Assembly (NCBI RefSeq): GCF_905171775.1
Contig: NC_053489.1
Location: 333,966,089 to 334,030,088 of the forward strand
Length of the DNA stretch: 64,000 nucleotides
Origin: Rana temporaria
Taxonomy: Eukaryota > Chordata > Amphibia > Anura > Ranidae
Direction: 5' to 3'
This document shows, piece by piece, positions 10,641-22,800 of the stretch; positions within the stretch are counted from its first letter, which is position 1; each line of letters starts with the position of its first letter. The notes beneath the pieces are model-generated. The model did no database searches and was not told the DNA's origin. It worked only from the letters and a program-made list of their open reading frames with translations. Both the position numbers and the translations under genes were made by a program.

Positions 10641-12110
10641 TGTTGGAATCTGTCTGTTCAGGCGTGATGCAAACAGATCTATCTGGAAAGGACCCCACAG
10701 GGAGTTTTAGATGTTGAAAAATTGTCTGGTTCAACATCCAATCGCTGGAATCTGTTAGATAACAGGGAATTCCAGTCTGCAATGGAATTGGATAGGCCTG
10801 GGATGTATTCCGCCTTCAATATAATGTTCTTGTCCAGGCAAAAATGCCAAAAATCCTTTGCAATGTTCGCCAAAGGTTTGGATTTTGTACCTCCTAAGCG
10901 ATTGATGTATTGTACTGCGGATATGTTGTCCATGCGCAGTAGAATACAACAATCGGATCTGTCTCTCGCAAAACTCTTGAGAGCAAATGATCCCGCTAAG
11001 AGTTCGAGACAATTTATATGTAACAGAGCTTCGTCTGGAGACCATTTCCCTCCTGTTGTAAGAGGGCCGCAGCGAGCACCCCAACCTGAGTTGCTTGCAT
11101 CTGATTCTATTATTAAATCCGGATGTGGATGGAAAAAAGTCTTCCCATTCCACATCTGGATGTGGGTCAGCCACCAAAGTAATTCTTCTTTGGTGTCCGG
11201 AGTTAGTGTTATCTCGTCGGAATATGCCAAGCCGTCTCTTAGATGTTGGGCTTTTAGTCTCTGTAGTGCTCTGTAGTGTGGAGGTGCCCGAAATATCGCT
11301 TGAATGGAAGCTGATAATAGACCGACAATCCTCGCAATTGTCCGAAGAGATATTTGACTTTTGTTCAGGACTGAGCGAATCTCTCTTCTGATCGTCTTCA
11401 ATTTCCTGTTTGGAAGACTCAGAAGGGATAGTTGGGTATTGACAAGAAAACCCATAAATTCTACCTCCTTTGAAGGGGTTAGGATGGATTTCTTGTAATT
11501 GATTATGAATCCCAGCATGTTCAGAAGGGATATCGTCCATTGAATGTGTAAATGAATAGTCTGAAGTGATTGTGCCATGATCAAAATGTCGTCTAAATAT
11601 ATTATTAGACGAACACCCCTGCTTAGAGCTGCTATTACTGGTTTCAGTAGTTTTGTAAAGCACCAGGAGGCAGATGACAGACCGAATGGTAGACTGGTGA
11701 ATTGCCATTTCTTGTTTTGCCACAGGAATTGAAGAAATGGTTGGGAATTCTCGTGCATGTGCACTGAAAGATAGGCATCATTCAGATCTATTTTTGCCAA
11801 CCAGTCTCCTTGTAATAAAAGGTCTTTTAACAGGTGAATACCTTCCATTTTGAAATGGCGGTAATGGACGAAATTGTTTAGATATTTCAGATTTATTACT
11901 GGTCTGAAACCTCCATCCTTATTTTTTGACCAGGAACAGGTTGCTCACAAAACCTGGAGTTTGCAAGGGAACTTGAACTATGGCCCCTTTGGAGTAAAGC
12001 TCTTTTATCTCCAGTGAGATGAGCTTTTTGTCCTCTTCTGAGAACCTTATTGGAATAGGATCCTGACTTTGAGTCGGTAAAGAGGTGAAATCTATCTGGT
12101 AACCTAACAC
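10363..12110 (-). pseudogene. DIRS copy 1 reverse transcriptase / RNase H (frameshifted)
   Basis: The N-terminal part (12110-11919) ends in GFVSNLFLVKK. After a frameshift near 11915 the main open frame 11848-10679 carries the polymerase core: KIDLNDAYL (motif A), LPFGLSSASW (motif B) and YLDDILI (the catalytic YxDD box). An RNase H part follows with IESDASNSGWG, CLELLAG and DNISAVQYI. A further frameshift near 10700 moves the domain C-terminus (DWMLNQTIFQHL onward) to the 10782-10363 frame and its neighbours. Confidence 0.92.
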
Positions 12111-13434
12111 GGTGTTCAGAGGGCCTCTGGGGAAATGACCTTCGGTAGAAGATCTGTTGGGAAATCGGCCCTTGCGTTTCCCAGCTTTGGGAAAAACTTT
12201 GGTTGGAAAACCTTTTTGAGTGATGATTGGGCCTTGTCTAAAGAAGTAAAGAGAGCTACGTATTTGTTGATCTCTTTAATAAAAGAGTCACCAAAAAGTA
12301 GACCCTTGGTGATGGAAGATGGTTGAGATGAAGCGAGATGCATTAGCTGTGGATCCAGCTTCGTCAGAATCGATCTTCTTCTTTCGCTAGAGATGGCCGC
12401 ATTGGCGTTGCCAAATAGTACAATGGCTCGCTGAGCCCAACCTTTCAGGACATTTAAATCTATTGGGGTGTTAGATTAAACTGCTTCTTCTATTAAATCT
12501 AGAATCTTAGCTAAGGGGCCTAACATGTCTAATAATTTATCTTGACAGAAACGATATTATCTGTCCACCCCCTTTTTTGGGTGTTTTCCTGATTTTAGAA
12601 GGAATTTAACTAATGCGGGGTCTAATTAGGGTGTATTGGCTAATTTCTTTGGGAGGGACGGTCTCGGGCACTCTGCTCTTAACTTACTAGCCTCGTTCTT
12701 ATCTAATGGTTTCTGGATCCAGAGGCTTAAACATTTCGTAACTAGGGAATGGGTAACCCATTCCCCTGAACGGGGATGTTTAATTTGACCTGGGTCGAAA
12801 AATACGGATCACCAGAGCCGTCTATAATAGCATCCTCGGATTCCTCCTTTTCAAGGGTATTCCTTCTTCTGCATCAGAGACATTCTCATATTCAGAGTCT
12901 CTTCCTTCTTCTGATAAAGATTCCTTATCAGAAGAATAATTGCTGGAAGAGGATACGGTAAGAGTCTGGTTTTTGCCTCTTTGAGGCCATTTTTACCCGT
13001 TGTAAGATCAACTCCTCCCGGGCAGAGGGTATAACGTGTGACCTCTTGTCACTGACAGTAGCCTTTCCTTTACTAGGAGGCTTAGAAGATTCACCCTGGT
13101 TCTCCATCAGGACCATTCTTTTAGAATGGGAGGGACCGGTATGAGATATATGATGTCGTTTTTGAGACACTTTACCCGCTTTTTTCAATCCCTGAATCAT
13201 GTGGGATGTAGAGTCCTCCGCTGACCAATAAATGTCAGATGGGGTAATAGGTAAAGGTTCAGGGGTAACCTGAGGTTTACTTTGAGACAGGGCCATGACT
13301 ACCGATTGTGCAATGGAATCATGCATGGCCGTCTGCATAGCAGATTGGATGGATTTATCTATTATGGATTGGATTTTCTGGTTTTCCTCAGGGATATCTG
13401 AGGGGGTAACAGTAGTGGAATCTTTATTAGACAT
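12080..13434 (-). pseudogene. DIRS copy 1 gag-like ORF1 (degenerate)
   Basis: The start ATG is at 13434. The first open part (13434-12928) is Ser/Gln/Lys-rich with no named domain, typical of DIRS ORF1. The region then continues in broken frames. Near 12343-12116 it has LLFGDSFIKEINKY, comparable in place to the conserved 'FSGDLLFG' region of the gag in DIRS copy 2 at 54.85 kb. Identity rests on position upstream of the reverse transcriptase. Confidence 0.65.
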
Positions 13435-13499
13435 AGTGAGGTGTGAGTAAATGTGATTGACTTAAGACAAATTATTCTGAAAGAGAAAAAATAATAGAA

Positions 13500-13657
13500 C
13501 TAATTAATATATATGCAGCAGAACTATATATATTTTTTGTATCAGCAGACAACATATATGTCAGCAAGAGGGCACATATATTATGAGCGTACACCCAAAC
13601 ATATACATATATATATTTATTACTAATATTCTGACTGCAGTTCAAAGTGTGTAAGTA

Positions 13658-13689
<32 letters not shown>

Positions 13690-14283
13690 CATACATCCAT
13701 ATATATACATATATATATATAAAAGTATATATACATATATCTATATGCATATATCCATATGAACAAACATATGTTTATTTAAATTTGTTTGTGTAAATGT
13801 GTTACTATTTGTTTGTGTGTGCCAAACATACACCCCTGAACCCAAACCGGGTTCAGGGTTGGTATGTGGCAGGCACACACCCACACAGGAGAACAGACTT
13901 TCTGTCAGGGAACAGCGGTATAGCAGCGCTGCAGCGCAGTGAGGAGACACACTGCCTGTCGGGCCGCGAATCTGCGCGGGACCGCGCCACAGCTGAGCAC
14001 CAGCTGTGAGGAAACGATATCCCGGACTGCCGGGATACCGCCGAACGGCCGCGGTGAGGGGATGCGGGCCGTCAGAGAACAAGTGAGTGTGCTGTAAGCG
14101 GGGGTAATGGAATGGTGAGGAGACCACCTGGGAAGATAATGAATAGAAGGGGGGTGGGCAATGCTGGGACTGCCATTAAGGATAAAAAGTATGGCCCTGC
14201 AAACTGTGACAAGCGCAGGGTTGCAGGGAAAACTCTACATATATATATATATTTATATTCATTTTCTGCAATGAGTTATATAT
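13500..14283. repeat. DIRS copy 1 upstream region with (AT)n microsatellite
   Basis: Long TATATA/CATATA simple repeats at about 13510-13760 and again at about 14240-14260, with a GC-richer stretch between (13830-14130). No coding feature recognised. This lies between the DIRS 5' terminal repeat and ORF1 and is interrupted by the solo LTR that follows. Confidence 0.5.
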
Positions 14284-14742
14284 TGTGACAGGGTACATGA
14301 TTCCATGTATGTCAGTGAGAGGTTGTAAAGATCAGCTTTCCCTGTCTTAGAAAGGGTTAAGCCTGGCCAACAGGAAAACCTCCTCTCTCTCCCTATTAAT
14401 TACACAACACCTGATAGAGACTGGAGGAGGGAGAGCTCAGCCTGAGGCATGCTGAGCTGAACAGGACAGGTTGGAGACTGTCTTCTTTGGAGAAACAAGG
14501 TCTGTTGTCACAGACAAACACTTATTTGGACTATTATTTGTTTATTTGTTTTATACTGGAGGCTGGAATAGCCCCTCCAGTACACAGTAGTCAGGGACCG
14601 TACTGTTAGTTAGCTTCCTAAGCTGAAGTAGGCCGTTTTGTTTTTGTATTATTTCTTTTGAGTGCAATAAAGCCATATTTATTGCTTAAGTTCAGCGACT
14701 TTGCTGCATTACATTACCGCTATTCCGTGCGACCTTGTCACA
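14284..14742 (+). mobile_element. Solo LTR (459 bp), second family
   Basis: It begins TGTGACAGGG and ends CCTTGTCACA with TG...CA termini. It is flanked by ATAT (14280-14283 and 14743-14746) within an AT microsatellite, so the 4-bp duplication is weak evidence on its own. GCAATAAAGCC near 14665 is a sense-strand polyadenylation signal. It is unrelated to the TGTAGCGC family. Confidence 0.72.
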
Positions 14743-14811
14743 ATATATATATATAATATATGTAGAAGCATCTGAGGAAAAAATTTCAATGTACTTATCT
14801 GGCTGGAGCAG

Positions 14812-15001
14812 CAAGAAAGAGGAAGAATATCACCTGTACCTCACCTTTATAACATACTCCTGTTACCTGATTGGACAGTCTACCTATGTTCATTTGCATA
14901 CCTATCTGTGTAACGTTTTTTCTTTTCATTAACTCTCTTGCTGCTGGATGACAGTAAAGAAAGATTATAGCATAATATGAGCCTCCTGTTTGCCATAAAA
15001 T
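14812..15001. repeat. DIRS copy 1 inverted terminal repeat, upstream (5') end
   Basis: Inverse of 9303-9481, starting CAAGAAAGAGGAAGAAT and ending GCCTCCTGTTTGCCATAAAAT at about 15001. The host hAT sequence resumes with CTCAGGATTTTC. Confidence 0.92.
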
Positions 15002-15203
15002 CTCAGGATTTTCACATCAAAAGCATGTTGGTTTTGGACATATCAGGGACAGATGGAAAGAAAACACAGATTTTTACATACTAGCCCTAGTGGCATGGGG
15101 CCCTCGGGCAGTGCCCGAGAGTCCCAATGGTCAGTCCGCCCCTGAATGTAAACCATCATTTCAGTCAGCAAAAATGATTATGTTCTAAACATTGTGACAT
15201 TCT

Positions 15204-15475
15204 AAAGCCCCGTACACACAACCAGTTTTACTGCTGGGAATCCTGGCGGGAAAATAGAGAACCTGCTCTCTATTTTCCTGTCAGGATTCCTGATGGGGTT
15301 TTTTTCCGCCAGATCTACTACTTTCCTATAGGAAACACTGCGAGGCAGTGCCGATGGAGCATAAACAGGGCCGGGATTCCCGGCCAAAGCTTTGTGGTAG
15401 CTTTCCTGCCGGGTTCTCGGCTTTCTCTGCGGACTTTTTACCGCCGAGAAAACTGAGCGTGTGTACAGGGCTTAA
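15204..15475. repeat. MITE, 'CGTACACACA' family variant
   Basis: Inverted ends AAAGCCCCGTACACACA and TGTGTACAGGGCTTAA enclose about 240 bp with an internal hairpin (CGGGAATCCTGGCGGGAAAA-like arms). Non-coding. Confidence 0.7.
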
Positions 15476-15550
15476 GTCATGATTGTTGGAACTAGTGGTA
15501 CAAATACTATTAAAGTATACCAATGCTCAATTTTGAGCATAAACCTATTC

Positions 15551-15963
15551 TAATGCCACGTACACACGATCGGTTTTCCCGTCAGAAAAACCCTGGATGG
15601 TTTTTCAGACGGAATTCCGCTCAAGCTTGTCTTGCATACACACGGTCACACCAAATTCCACCCGTCAAGAACACGGTGACGTACAACAAAATGAGATCAA
15701 TGAAGTTCAATAGGCAGTTCGGCTCTTCTGCTTGATTCTGAGCATTCATGTTTTTTTGCGCGTCGGAATTCCATACAGACGAACAGTTTTTCCACTAGGA
15801 ACTTTTTACATCTGGAAAATAGAGAACCTGCTTTCAAACTTTTGCTGGCGGAAATTCCGACAGAAAAAGTCAGATGGAGCATACACACAGCCGGAATTCC
15901 CGTCCAAAAGCTCAAATCTGACTTTTTTTTCGATGGGAAAACCGATAGTGTGTACGCGGCATA
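15551..15963. repeat. MITE, 'CGTACACACG' family
   Basis: Inverted ends TAATGCCACGTACACACGAT and GTGTGTACGCGGCATA. The interior repeats AATTCCG and GTCAGAAAAA motifs on both arms. Non-coding. Confidence 0.78.
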
Positions 15964-16299
15964 ACAGTTTTTCCAGGATGGCTATGTTGCAAAAAGTTAA
16001 TGCATTTAATATGTGCTGAATATTGGAAGTGGTTAAAAAAGAACTGCTAAAATCATATACTTACGCTGGCTGCATTTTTAAATATTTTTTTAAATATTTT
16101 TTATATGAATGTGCCTGATGTTTAGCTTTAGTTATCTTCTAAACAGCTGTATTAGGAGAAGGCTAGGGGCAGCCTATTAACAACATATACTGTATATGGA
16201 GCCCTTACACAACTCAGAGCTTTAATTTCTATGCTAATCTTTTTTTCAACATTAAGACTGGCCATAGACGGTTTGAAGCTCGATGTCATGGATATGCAG

Positions 16300-16990
16300 T
16301 AATGTTTGTGTGTCAGCTTACCTCCTCCATGTGTTCACCTTAGAGGCCAGTCACTCTCACCTGGCTGCTTAAATAATCTCTCCTCTAGCAAGGCTCCACC
16401 CCAGGCCCTATCAAGGTACCCTATATTAACCTGTGCACTGCAAACCAGCCTTGCTGATCAACGTTGTTTGTTAAGCATTGTGTGTTTGGGTTCCTGCTTG
16501 CTGTGTGCTACGTTTATCTCTGTGTACCGATCTTGGCTTGTCCCTGACTATTCCTGTTTGCTTGTGACCCTGACCTTTGGCCTGTCCTTTGTTTATCCTG
16601 TCTGCTTGTCGCCCTGACCTTGGCTTACCCATCACTATCTCTTGTATCCTAAGTGGCTGCTTCCCCTCTCTCCTCTATGCCCTACAGAGCGTGAGCTAGG
16701 GGACTCTGGGGGCCGCGACCTGGATTCAGTTGCAGCTAAGGCCATCCTTCCCACTAGAGGCTCTGGTGAATACCTGCTGGATCTTAGACTCTGCGCCCCA
16801 GGGAATATTAGGCTCAAGCTTCCTGTGGGATCCCTGTTTGTGCTCCAGTGTTCCTGCCTCCCATATCCTCTGTGTTCCATCCGCAGCAGTCTGCCATAGG
16901 GTTCACTACCCTGTGGTGCACTCCTGACTCCAATGGGGTGCATCTGTCTTCTGGCCACAGGTGACCTGACACTGCTGAACTGGCCGAGAT
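16300..16990 (+). repeat. Possible LTR-retrotransposon leader sequence
   Basis: The segment has the C/T-rich, 'TTGGCTTGTCCCTGACTATT'-style composition seen in the leader of the gypsy element at 23.0-23.4 kb (both contain runs such as CTGTGTACCGA followed by GGCTTGT). No clean LTR boundaries or coding region were found, so the call is tentative. Confidence 0.35.
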
Positions 16991-16999
16991 TCGAACAAT

Positions 17000-17995
17000 G
17001 TATGGATAGGCTGCATGTGCCAAATTGATTGACCAATCAACTTGGGTACAACAAGCCTGCCGGATTTTACATATGCCTGTCTTATTCACACAAGATGAGA
17101 ACCTCGGCCGCTTTGGACAAAGCGCCGGACTTTTTAAGTTAAGAAGTGGGTGATTGGTTGCTACGCAGCGGGGCGGTCCCAGCAATCAATCACTCACTTT
17201 TAACATGAAAAGTTGTGTGAATAAGGTAATGCTCTGTGGGGAGGGGGGAGTGCTGTGCTGTTATGAGGACAGGAGTCTACTATCGAGGGGGGTCTGTGAT
17301 GGAGAACCAGTCTGTGATGGGAACAAGTCTGTGAGGGGGGGGTCAGTCTGTGATGGGGGGTCAGTCTGTGATGGGGGACACCTAAACATTTTTAACCTTA
17401 TTGCAAGGAATGCATTAGGGTAAAAAATGTTAAGGCTTTGCAACCACTTAAGGTTCCTCCAGAGGTTGCTAGGAGTTCTTTGACTATTCACTAATACTGT
17501 ATAAAGGACATTCCTCCTCCAACTGGGCTCTTGTCATACTGACTATAAATAAAGGGTCCCTTCTCTGCTGGCTTCCATTGTCAGGGAGGTCCTCCTACAC
17601 TGACATGCAGGAGTGCATTATTCCACTGACCACCTGTCCACCGATGTGCAAGGTCCTTGTTCAATAATCACAAAGGTTGCCCTGGTGTTCTGCCACTGGG
17701 CCCGGAGGGAAGGGCCTTGGCCTTGCCTCTTGCTCTGGGGCCCTGAAGGTTCTAGTTACGCCCTGGTCTGATTTATATACTTACATATAAAATGCACTAT
17801 TTATCTCTCCAAAAAATTTCTACGGTGCTAAACCTCTTATATGAATTCTAAATTGCTTCATTTGTAAAATTTCAAAAGCCAGTATAAAGAAATAGTTGTG
17901 TTAAACAAAAACCACTTGCAGGTTTAACTAACCATATTTTAGCTATATAAGTTCACTCATAGTATTATGTATGCTTTTCTATATTTTATTCAAGA
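17000..17995. other. stra6l intron, unclassified with repeat fragments
   Basis: It holds short GGGGTCAGTCTGTGATGG tandem units at 17280-17380. At about 17755 there is a GTTCTAGTTACGCCC end typical of a hAT terminus. At 17815-17960 is a copy of the repeat seen at 2545-2720. No gene was recognised. Confidence 0.5.
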
Positions 17996-18435
17996 CTAAT
18001 GCCGCGTACACACGACCGTTTTTCATGACGTGAAAAATGCAATTTTTTTATGTCATTAAAAATGATCGTGTGTAAGCTTTAACGTGCATGCTCAGAAGCA
18101 AGTTATGAGACGGGAGCGCTCGTTTTGGTAAAACTAGCATTTGTAATGGAGATAGCACATTCGTCACGCTGTAACAGACTGAAAAGCACGAAGACTGAAA
18201 AGCGCGAATCGTCTCTCACCAAACTTTTACTAACACAAAATCAGCAAAAGCGCCATCTGAATGGAACTTCTCCTTTATATTGCTGTCGTACGTGTTGTAC
18301 GTCACCGCGCTTTACTCAAGCATTTTTTTTTCACGATCGTGTGTATGCAAGGCATGCTTGACAAGAATCACGTCGAGAAAAATTTTGTTTTTTCTAGGAC
18401 AAGAAAAACGGCCGTGTGTACGCGGCATTAGTCTA
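17996..18435. repeat. MITE, 'CGTACACACG' family
   Basis: Inverted ends ACTAATGCCGCGTACACACG and CGTGTGTACGCGGCATTAGT. The interior contains ACGTGTTGTACGTCACCG as in the copies at 60-80 and 59470. Non-coding. Confidence 0.82.
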
Positions 18436-18549
18436 CCCAAAAATGATATGTGTCTGTGTCCGTGCAGCCGCTGCGTCTGTATCCACTTCCATGGGCTTCC
18501 TGTGCGCAGCTCCGAGGTGGATGCATGCTCAGAAGCATTGAAATTCATT

Positions 18550-18703
18550 TTTCTCGGCTCGTCGTAGTGTTTTACGTCACCGCGTTTTGGATGGTCAGAA
18601 TTTAGTCTGACAGTGTGTAGGCAAGACTGATGGAAGTCAGATTTATCAGAATTCCATCGGATTTTATTCCATCGGAAATTCCGATTGTGTGTACGTGGCT
18701 TTA
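18550..18703. repeat. MITE fragment, related CGTACACA family (right end)
   Basis: Terminus CCGATTGTGTGTACGTGGCTTTAG preceded by short AATTCCATCGG repeats. The left end is not found. Confidence 0.5.
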
Positions 18704-18887
18704 GTCTGCAGTGTATGTGGTCAGGTAGTTGAAAGGCCTCTGACACTGCAGCTAAAAGGGCAGGTTCAGAAAAAGGGAAACTAGCAAAGTATGACAGACA
18801 TAAAACTGTCATAATTAAGTCTGAACAGTTAAAGACTTAATTATAATATTTATGCTTAATGTGATGCAGTTCTCTGTAAAAGAAGTA

Positions 18888-20005
18888 AAGTTGTGCTCAT
18901 AAGTTTACATACCCTGGCAGAATTTATGATTTCTTGGCCATTTTTCAGGGAATATGAATGATAATGCAAAAACGTTTCTTTCACTTATGGTTAGTGTTTG
19001 GCTAAAGCCATTTATTATCAATCAACTGTGTTTACTCTTTTTAAATCATAATGACAACAGAAACTACCCAAATGACCCTGATCAAAAGTTTACATACCCT
19101 GGTGATTTTGGCCTGATAACATGCACACAAGTTGACACAAAGGGGTTTGAATGGCTATTAGAGGTAATAATTTTCACCTGTGATCTGTTTGCTTGTAATT
19201 AGTGTGTGTGTATAAAAGGTCAATGAGTTTCTGGACTCCTGACAGACTCTTGCATCTTTCATCCAGTGCTGCACTGATGTTTCTGGATTATGAGTCATGG
19301 GGAAAGCAAAAGAATTGTCAAAGGATCTGCGGGAAAGGGTAGTTGAGCTGTATAAAACAGGAAAGGCATATAAAAAATATCCAAGGAATTGAGAATGCCA
19401 ATCAACAGTGTTTAAAATCTAATCAAGAAGTGGGAAAATAAGGGTTCTGTTTAAACCAAACCACGGTCAGATAGACCAACTAATTTTCAGCCACAACTGC
19501 CAGAAAAATTGTTTGGGATGCAAAGAAAAACACACAAATAACTTTAAATGAAATACAGGACTCTCTGAAAACATGCAGTGTGGCTGTTTAAAGATGCACA
19601 ATAAGGAGGCACTTGAAGAAAGATGGGTTGCATGGTTGAGTCACCAGAAGAAAGCCATTACTACGCAAATGTCACAAAGTATCCCTCTTACAATACATTG
19701 AGCCACTCTGGGGAGATCTCAAATGTGCAGTTCATGCAAGATAGCCCAAGAATTTACAGGAACTGGAGGCTTTTTGCCAAGAGGAATGGGCAGCTTTACC
19801 ATCTGAGAAGATAAAGAGCCTCATCCACAAATACTTCAAGCTGTCATTGATGTTAAAGGGGGCAATACATGGTATTGAGAACTGGGGTATGTAAACTTTT
19901 GATCAGGGTAATTTGGCTAGTTTCTATTGTCATTATGATTTAAAAAGAGTAAACCAACACATGTATCATAAAAAGCAATGCTTTCAATTAGGCTGTTCAG
20001 ATCTC
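18888..20005 (+). pseudogene. Degenerate, internally deleted Tc1/mariner element
   Basis: Long sub-terminal inverted repeats are visible (CATAAGTTTACATACCCTGG at the left; GGGTATGTAAACTTTTGATC at 19887-19906), with a duplicated inner motif GATCAAAAGTTTACATACCC at 19080. A transposase start at about 19296 reads MGKAKELSKDLRERVVELYK and soon meets a stop and frameshifts. Most of the catalytic region is deleted; the C-terminal remnant lies at about 19680-19830. It sits just upstream of the last stra6l exon. Confidence 0.85.
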
Positions 20006-20122
20006 TGCAATGCGTTGCAGTTTAAAAAATTAGGCATGTCTTTTTTTTTTGTGTGCATTTTCATGTTTGCCAAATATAATAATTTGTCCTGTCTATTCAA
20101 TATGTTAACCATTTCTTTATAG

Positions 20123-20364
20123 GACCTCGCACATCAGTTAAAGCTAGAACAAGATGGCTTCTATTTTACACCCTTTTGAAAAATCCCAGACTTATAATAC
20201 AAAGGAAACTAAAAGAAATGTGTGACACAGACATGGACAATACTATGATACAATCCAGAATTATCCAGGCTTCTTTAATGGAGGTTGAAATAAGAAGTAC
20301 CCAAGAAAAGCCAATTGATCTAAATAATGTGCAAATCAGGGAAAGACATTTAATACTTGAGTAG
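20123..20364 (+). CDS. stra6l: STRA6-like receptor, terminal coding exon (cytoplasmic tail)
   Basis: Acceptor CATTTCTTTATAG ends at 20122. The first two bases complete Gly and the frame runs PRTSVKARTRWLLFYTLLKNP, then a long polar region rich in Lys, Glu and Gln. It closes with a TAG stop at 20362-20364. The RxRW-x4-YTLL-xNP motif is the recognisable end of STRA6-type proteins before a variable cytoplasmic tail. No donor is needed, so this is the last coding exon. AATAAA occurs downstream (for example at about 20476), but the true polyadenylation site cannot be fixed from sequence alone. Confidence 0.87.
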
Positions 20365-21340
20365 GATCTACCATAAAATAAAATAAGTATTTAACATAAC
20401 TTTGTAGAATTTGTTATATGTGATGAAGTATAATGTATATACAGCTGTATTACAGGAGTGATAACACAGATGTCAATAAATATATTCTACAACTCAGGCA
20501 CAGACGCTGCACTACACTGTATGAACATATTTACCATATTAAACGACTTTTGAGGATCAGAATAGCAGAGCATGTTCATAATATTTCAGTTGGTTTTAAA
20601 GATCATAATGTGTCTTCATTTTAAATGACATCACAATCAGGACCCCTCTGTTTTAAAATTCTGCGGTAGAGACCATATTAAACCTGCATGGAGGGTTTCC
20701 AATTTGGTGAGAGAGCTCTCAAAAAGAGAGACCCAATGGATTTTTCTGGTAGATACCCTTGTGCCTAAGGGGTTAAACATAGAGCTAGACATAAACTGCT
20801 TTATAAGTGACTACTAAACATATGTAGTTACACACTTCGGGGTTATGTGTATGGACTTTGTGTCTGGTAGTTTGGATGACAGTTTTTTCCATTGGAAAGC
20901 AGGAGGTTGAGTGTCCCTTTAATAATGACCTTCTTCATTTCTGACGTGGTGCTTGCAAAATTATTATTACACTTTTTTAATAATGTTTTTTACTGATGTC
21001 ATGTGCCATCATTCGAATTTTTTTTTTTTTTTTTCATTTAAAATGGATTCTTGAATGTTTTTAATGTAAATCATGCCAGTTTTCCGTACAGATTATGTAC
21101 TATATATGGGGGAATAATGCAATGATCTATTATAAATATTGGTTGTTTATGCATTCCTGTATAAATGTTGAGATTCAACACAAACTAGGATTGTAATTGT
21201 CTATGGTTTAGTGTCGGTAGTTGCCAATTGGGTATTAAGTGATTGATAACCTATGGTTAACACTCTGCCACCTCCACCGTGCACCTATTAATGTGGCAGC
21301 TTGAGGCTTATAAAGAGTTAATCTCAATTACAAAATTTTC
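20365..21340. other. stra6l 3' untranslated region and flank
   Basis: It follows the stop codon. AT-rich, with several AATAAA or near-matches (ATAAAATAAAATAAG at about 20374, CAATAAATA at about 20474) and no open frame of note. The extent of the UTR cannot be defined without transcripts. Confidence 0.5.
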
Positions 21341-22800
21341 AAATAAATTCCAGGATCCCGCGCCGTAAGACCACACCCTCAGACAAAGTCGTAAGACCAC
21401 GCCCTCAGACAAAGTCGTAATGACGAAACGCATCAGTGCGTGATCTTACGGCGACAGGAAGAGACGTAGCTGACGCTATGCATTCCACAGACTTAGTTAG
21501 GAAACCGGAAGGAGGAAGTGCAGAGCAGTGAGTTTTTGGAGATCGTTCCTGCAGCACCTCCGGCATCTCCGGCCCCTCAGTAAGAGTGAGTGATAGACTT
21601 TTATACCGACATTAAGCTATAAGATCAACTTGGAACCAAAGCATGTGAAAATATTATACAATATTGAATTTTAATCGGAGGAACACAATAAAAGGTTAAA
21701 CGGAACTGTACTATGTGGAGTCATTCTTCCCATGTTCCCGGATTCCTGAGACTTTCCAGTGTGGCTTTGGTTGAGAATATGGCAAGATACTGATGATGAT
21801 TGAGGCCTGATAACCGCATCATTCTGGTGAGTTAAACCCCAGTGGGGTGTGTGGATCATGGTGTGGAGGAATTTGGTGAAATGTGCACTCGTCAACAGAC
21901 CACCATCTATATCAACTACGGACTGTTTTCTCATCACATTGCGCTGAGATAAGAGAAAGTAGGTACTGCCATTAATTTGTCTTCCTTTTTGAACATATTT
22001 ACCAGTTGATGTTTTGGAGCACTGACCATGGCAAAAAAAGAGGATGGGATTTTCAGGATATCTGAAGCCTCTGCACATTGGAAGCTTCGTATCAAGGACA
22101 TAACGTTAGCCATAGAGGATTATGCAACTCCAATGGGACCCAGCATTGTCTGACTGCATAGTGTTACACAGGATAAATGTAACAGGTTCCTCTATCCAGG
22201 CAATGCAATCTTCTGCTCCAACTACTGTATAGTAACTTAGGTTAGTAAGTTTCATAATTTGCTATCAATAGGTTGAGGTTCTTCCCAATCCTTCACTGGC
22301 TCCCCATGGTCAAACTCCCTGTCCCTGATGTGAAACATCACCATTCCCAAATAGTTTATACTGCACTGGGACACTACATTGACACTATAATTATTATAAT
22401 TATATAAAAATAAAAATTTTCAAATTCAAATTTCAATTTTTCATGAAATAGTTTCTCTTTGCCATGATTGTGATTCCTACTTAACCAGACTGAGAGACCA
22501 TTTAAAGGCTCAGGAACCCTTTGCAAGTGTTATGGCTTAATTAGCTGATTAGAGTGGGACACTGTGAGCCTAGAATATTGCACCTTTTCACAATATTCAA
22601 ATTTTCTGAGATTGTGGATTTGTGGATACAATGCATAGAGGGGACAATATATATGGACTGCAGTGCAAATCTGCAAAATGCAAAAAGCACTAAAAATGCA
22701 TAGGTGTGAATCAGGCCTTACATCAGGGTCCCCATCAGACATCAACAAGGATCAAGAGTAAAATTTGCAGTGTTTCAACCTGCCCATTAGCAGAGATTCA
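21340..22800. other. Intergenic sequence with unclassified repeat
   Basis: 21360-21425 holds two tandem copies of a unit containing CGTAAGACCACRCCCTCAGA. 22680-22715 ends in GGTGTGAATCAGGCCTTA, an isolated terminus of the GGTTCACAC MITE family. Nothing coding was recognised. Confidence 0.45.

Larger units (their letters stand above)
9251..15001 (-). mobile_element. DIRS-type tyrosine-recombinase retrotransposon, copy 1
   Basis: A complete DIRS layout is readable on the minus strand: gag-like region (13434 to about 12080), reverse transcriptase and RNase H (12110 to about 10680), tyrosine recombinase (about 10640 to 9803), an internal complementary region at 9654-9752, and inverted terminal repeats at about 9303-9481 and 14812-15000. 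There is no LTR and no integrase. DIRS elements replicate through an RNA intermediate and insert a circular DNA with a phage-type recombinase. Several frameshifts show that this copy is dead. It sits in the last stra6l intron, antisense to the gene. Confidence 0.92.
9143..15144. mobile_element. hAT-like element remnant that hosts the DIRS insertion
   Basis: The outer ends CAGGGGTGGACTGAC (9143) and GTCAGTCCGCCCCTG (ending 15144) are imperfect inverses. They are flanked by AATGTATA / AATGTAAA (9135-9142, 15145-15152), an 8-bp duplication with one mismatch. Only about 250 bp belong to this element; the rest is the DIRS element inserted at about 9251. Confidence 0.8.

Noticed and set aside
16635..17036. 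133-codon minus-strand frame
   Set aside because: Low-complexity Arg/Ser/Pro content, no domain, in a segment resembling an LTR leader.
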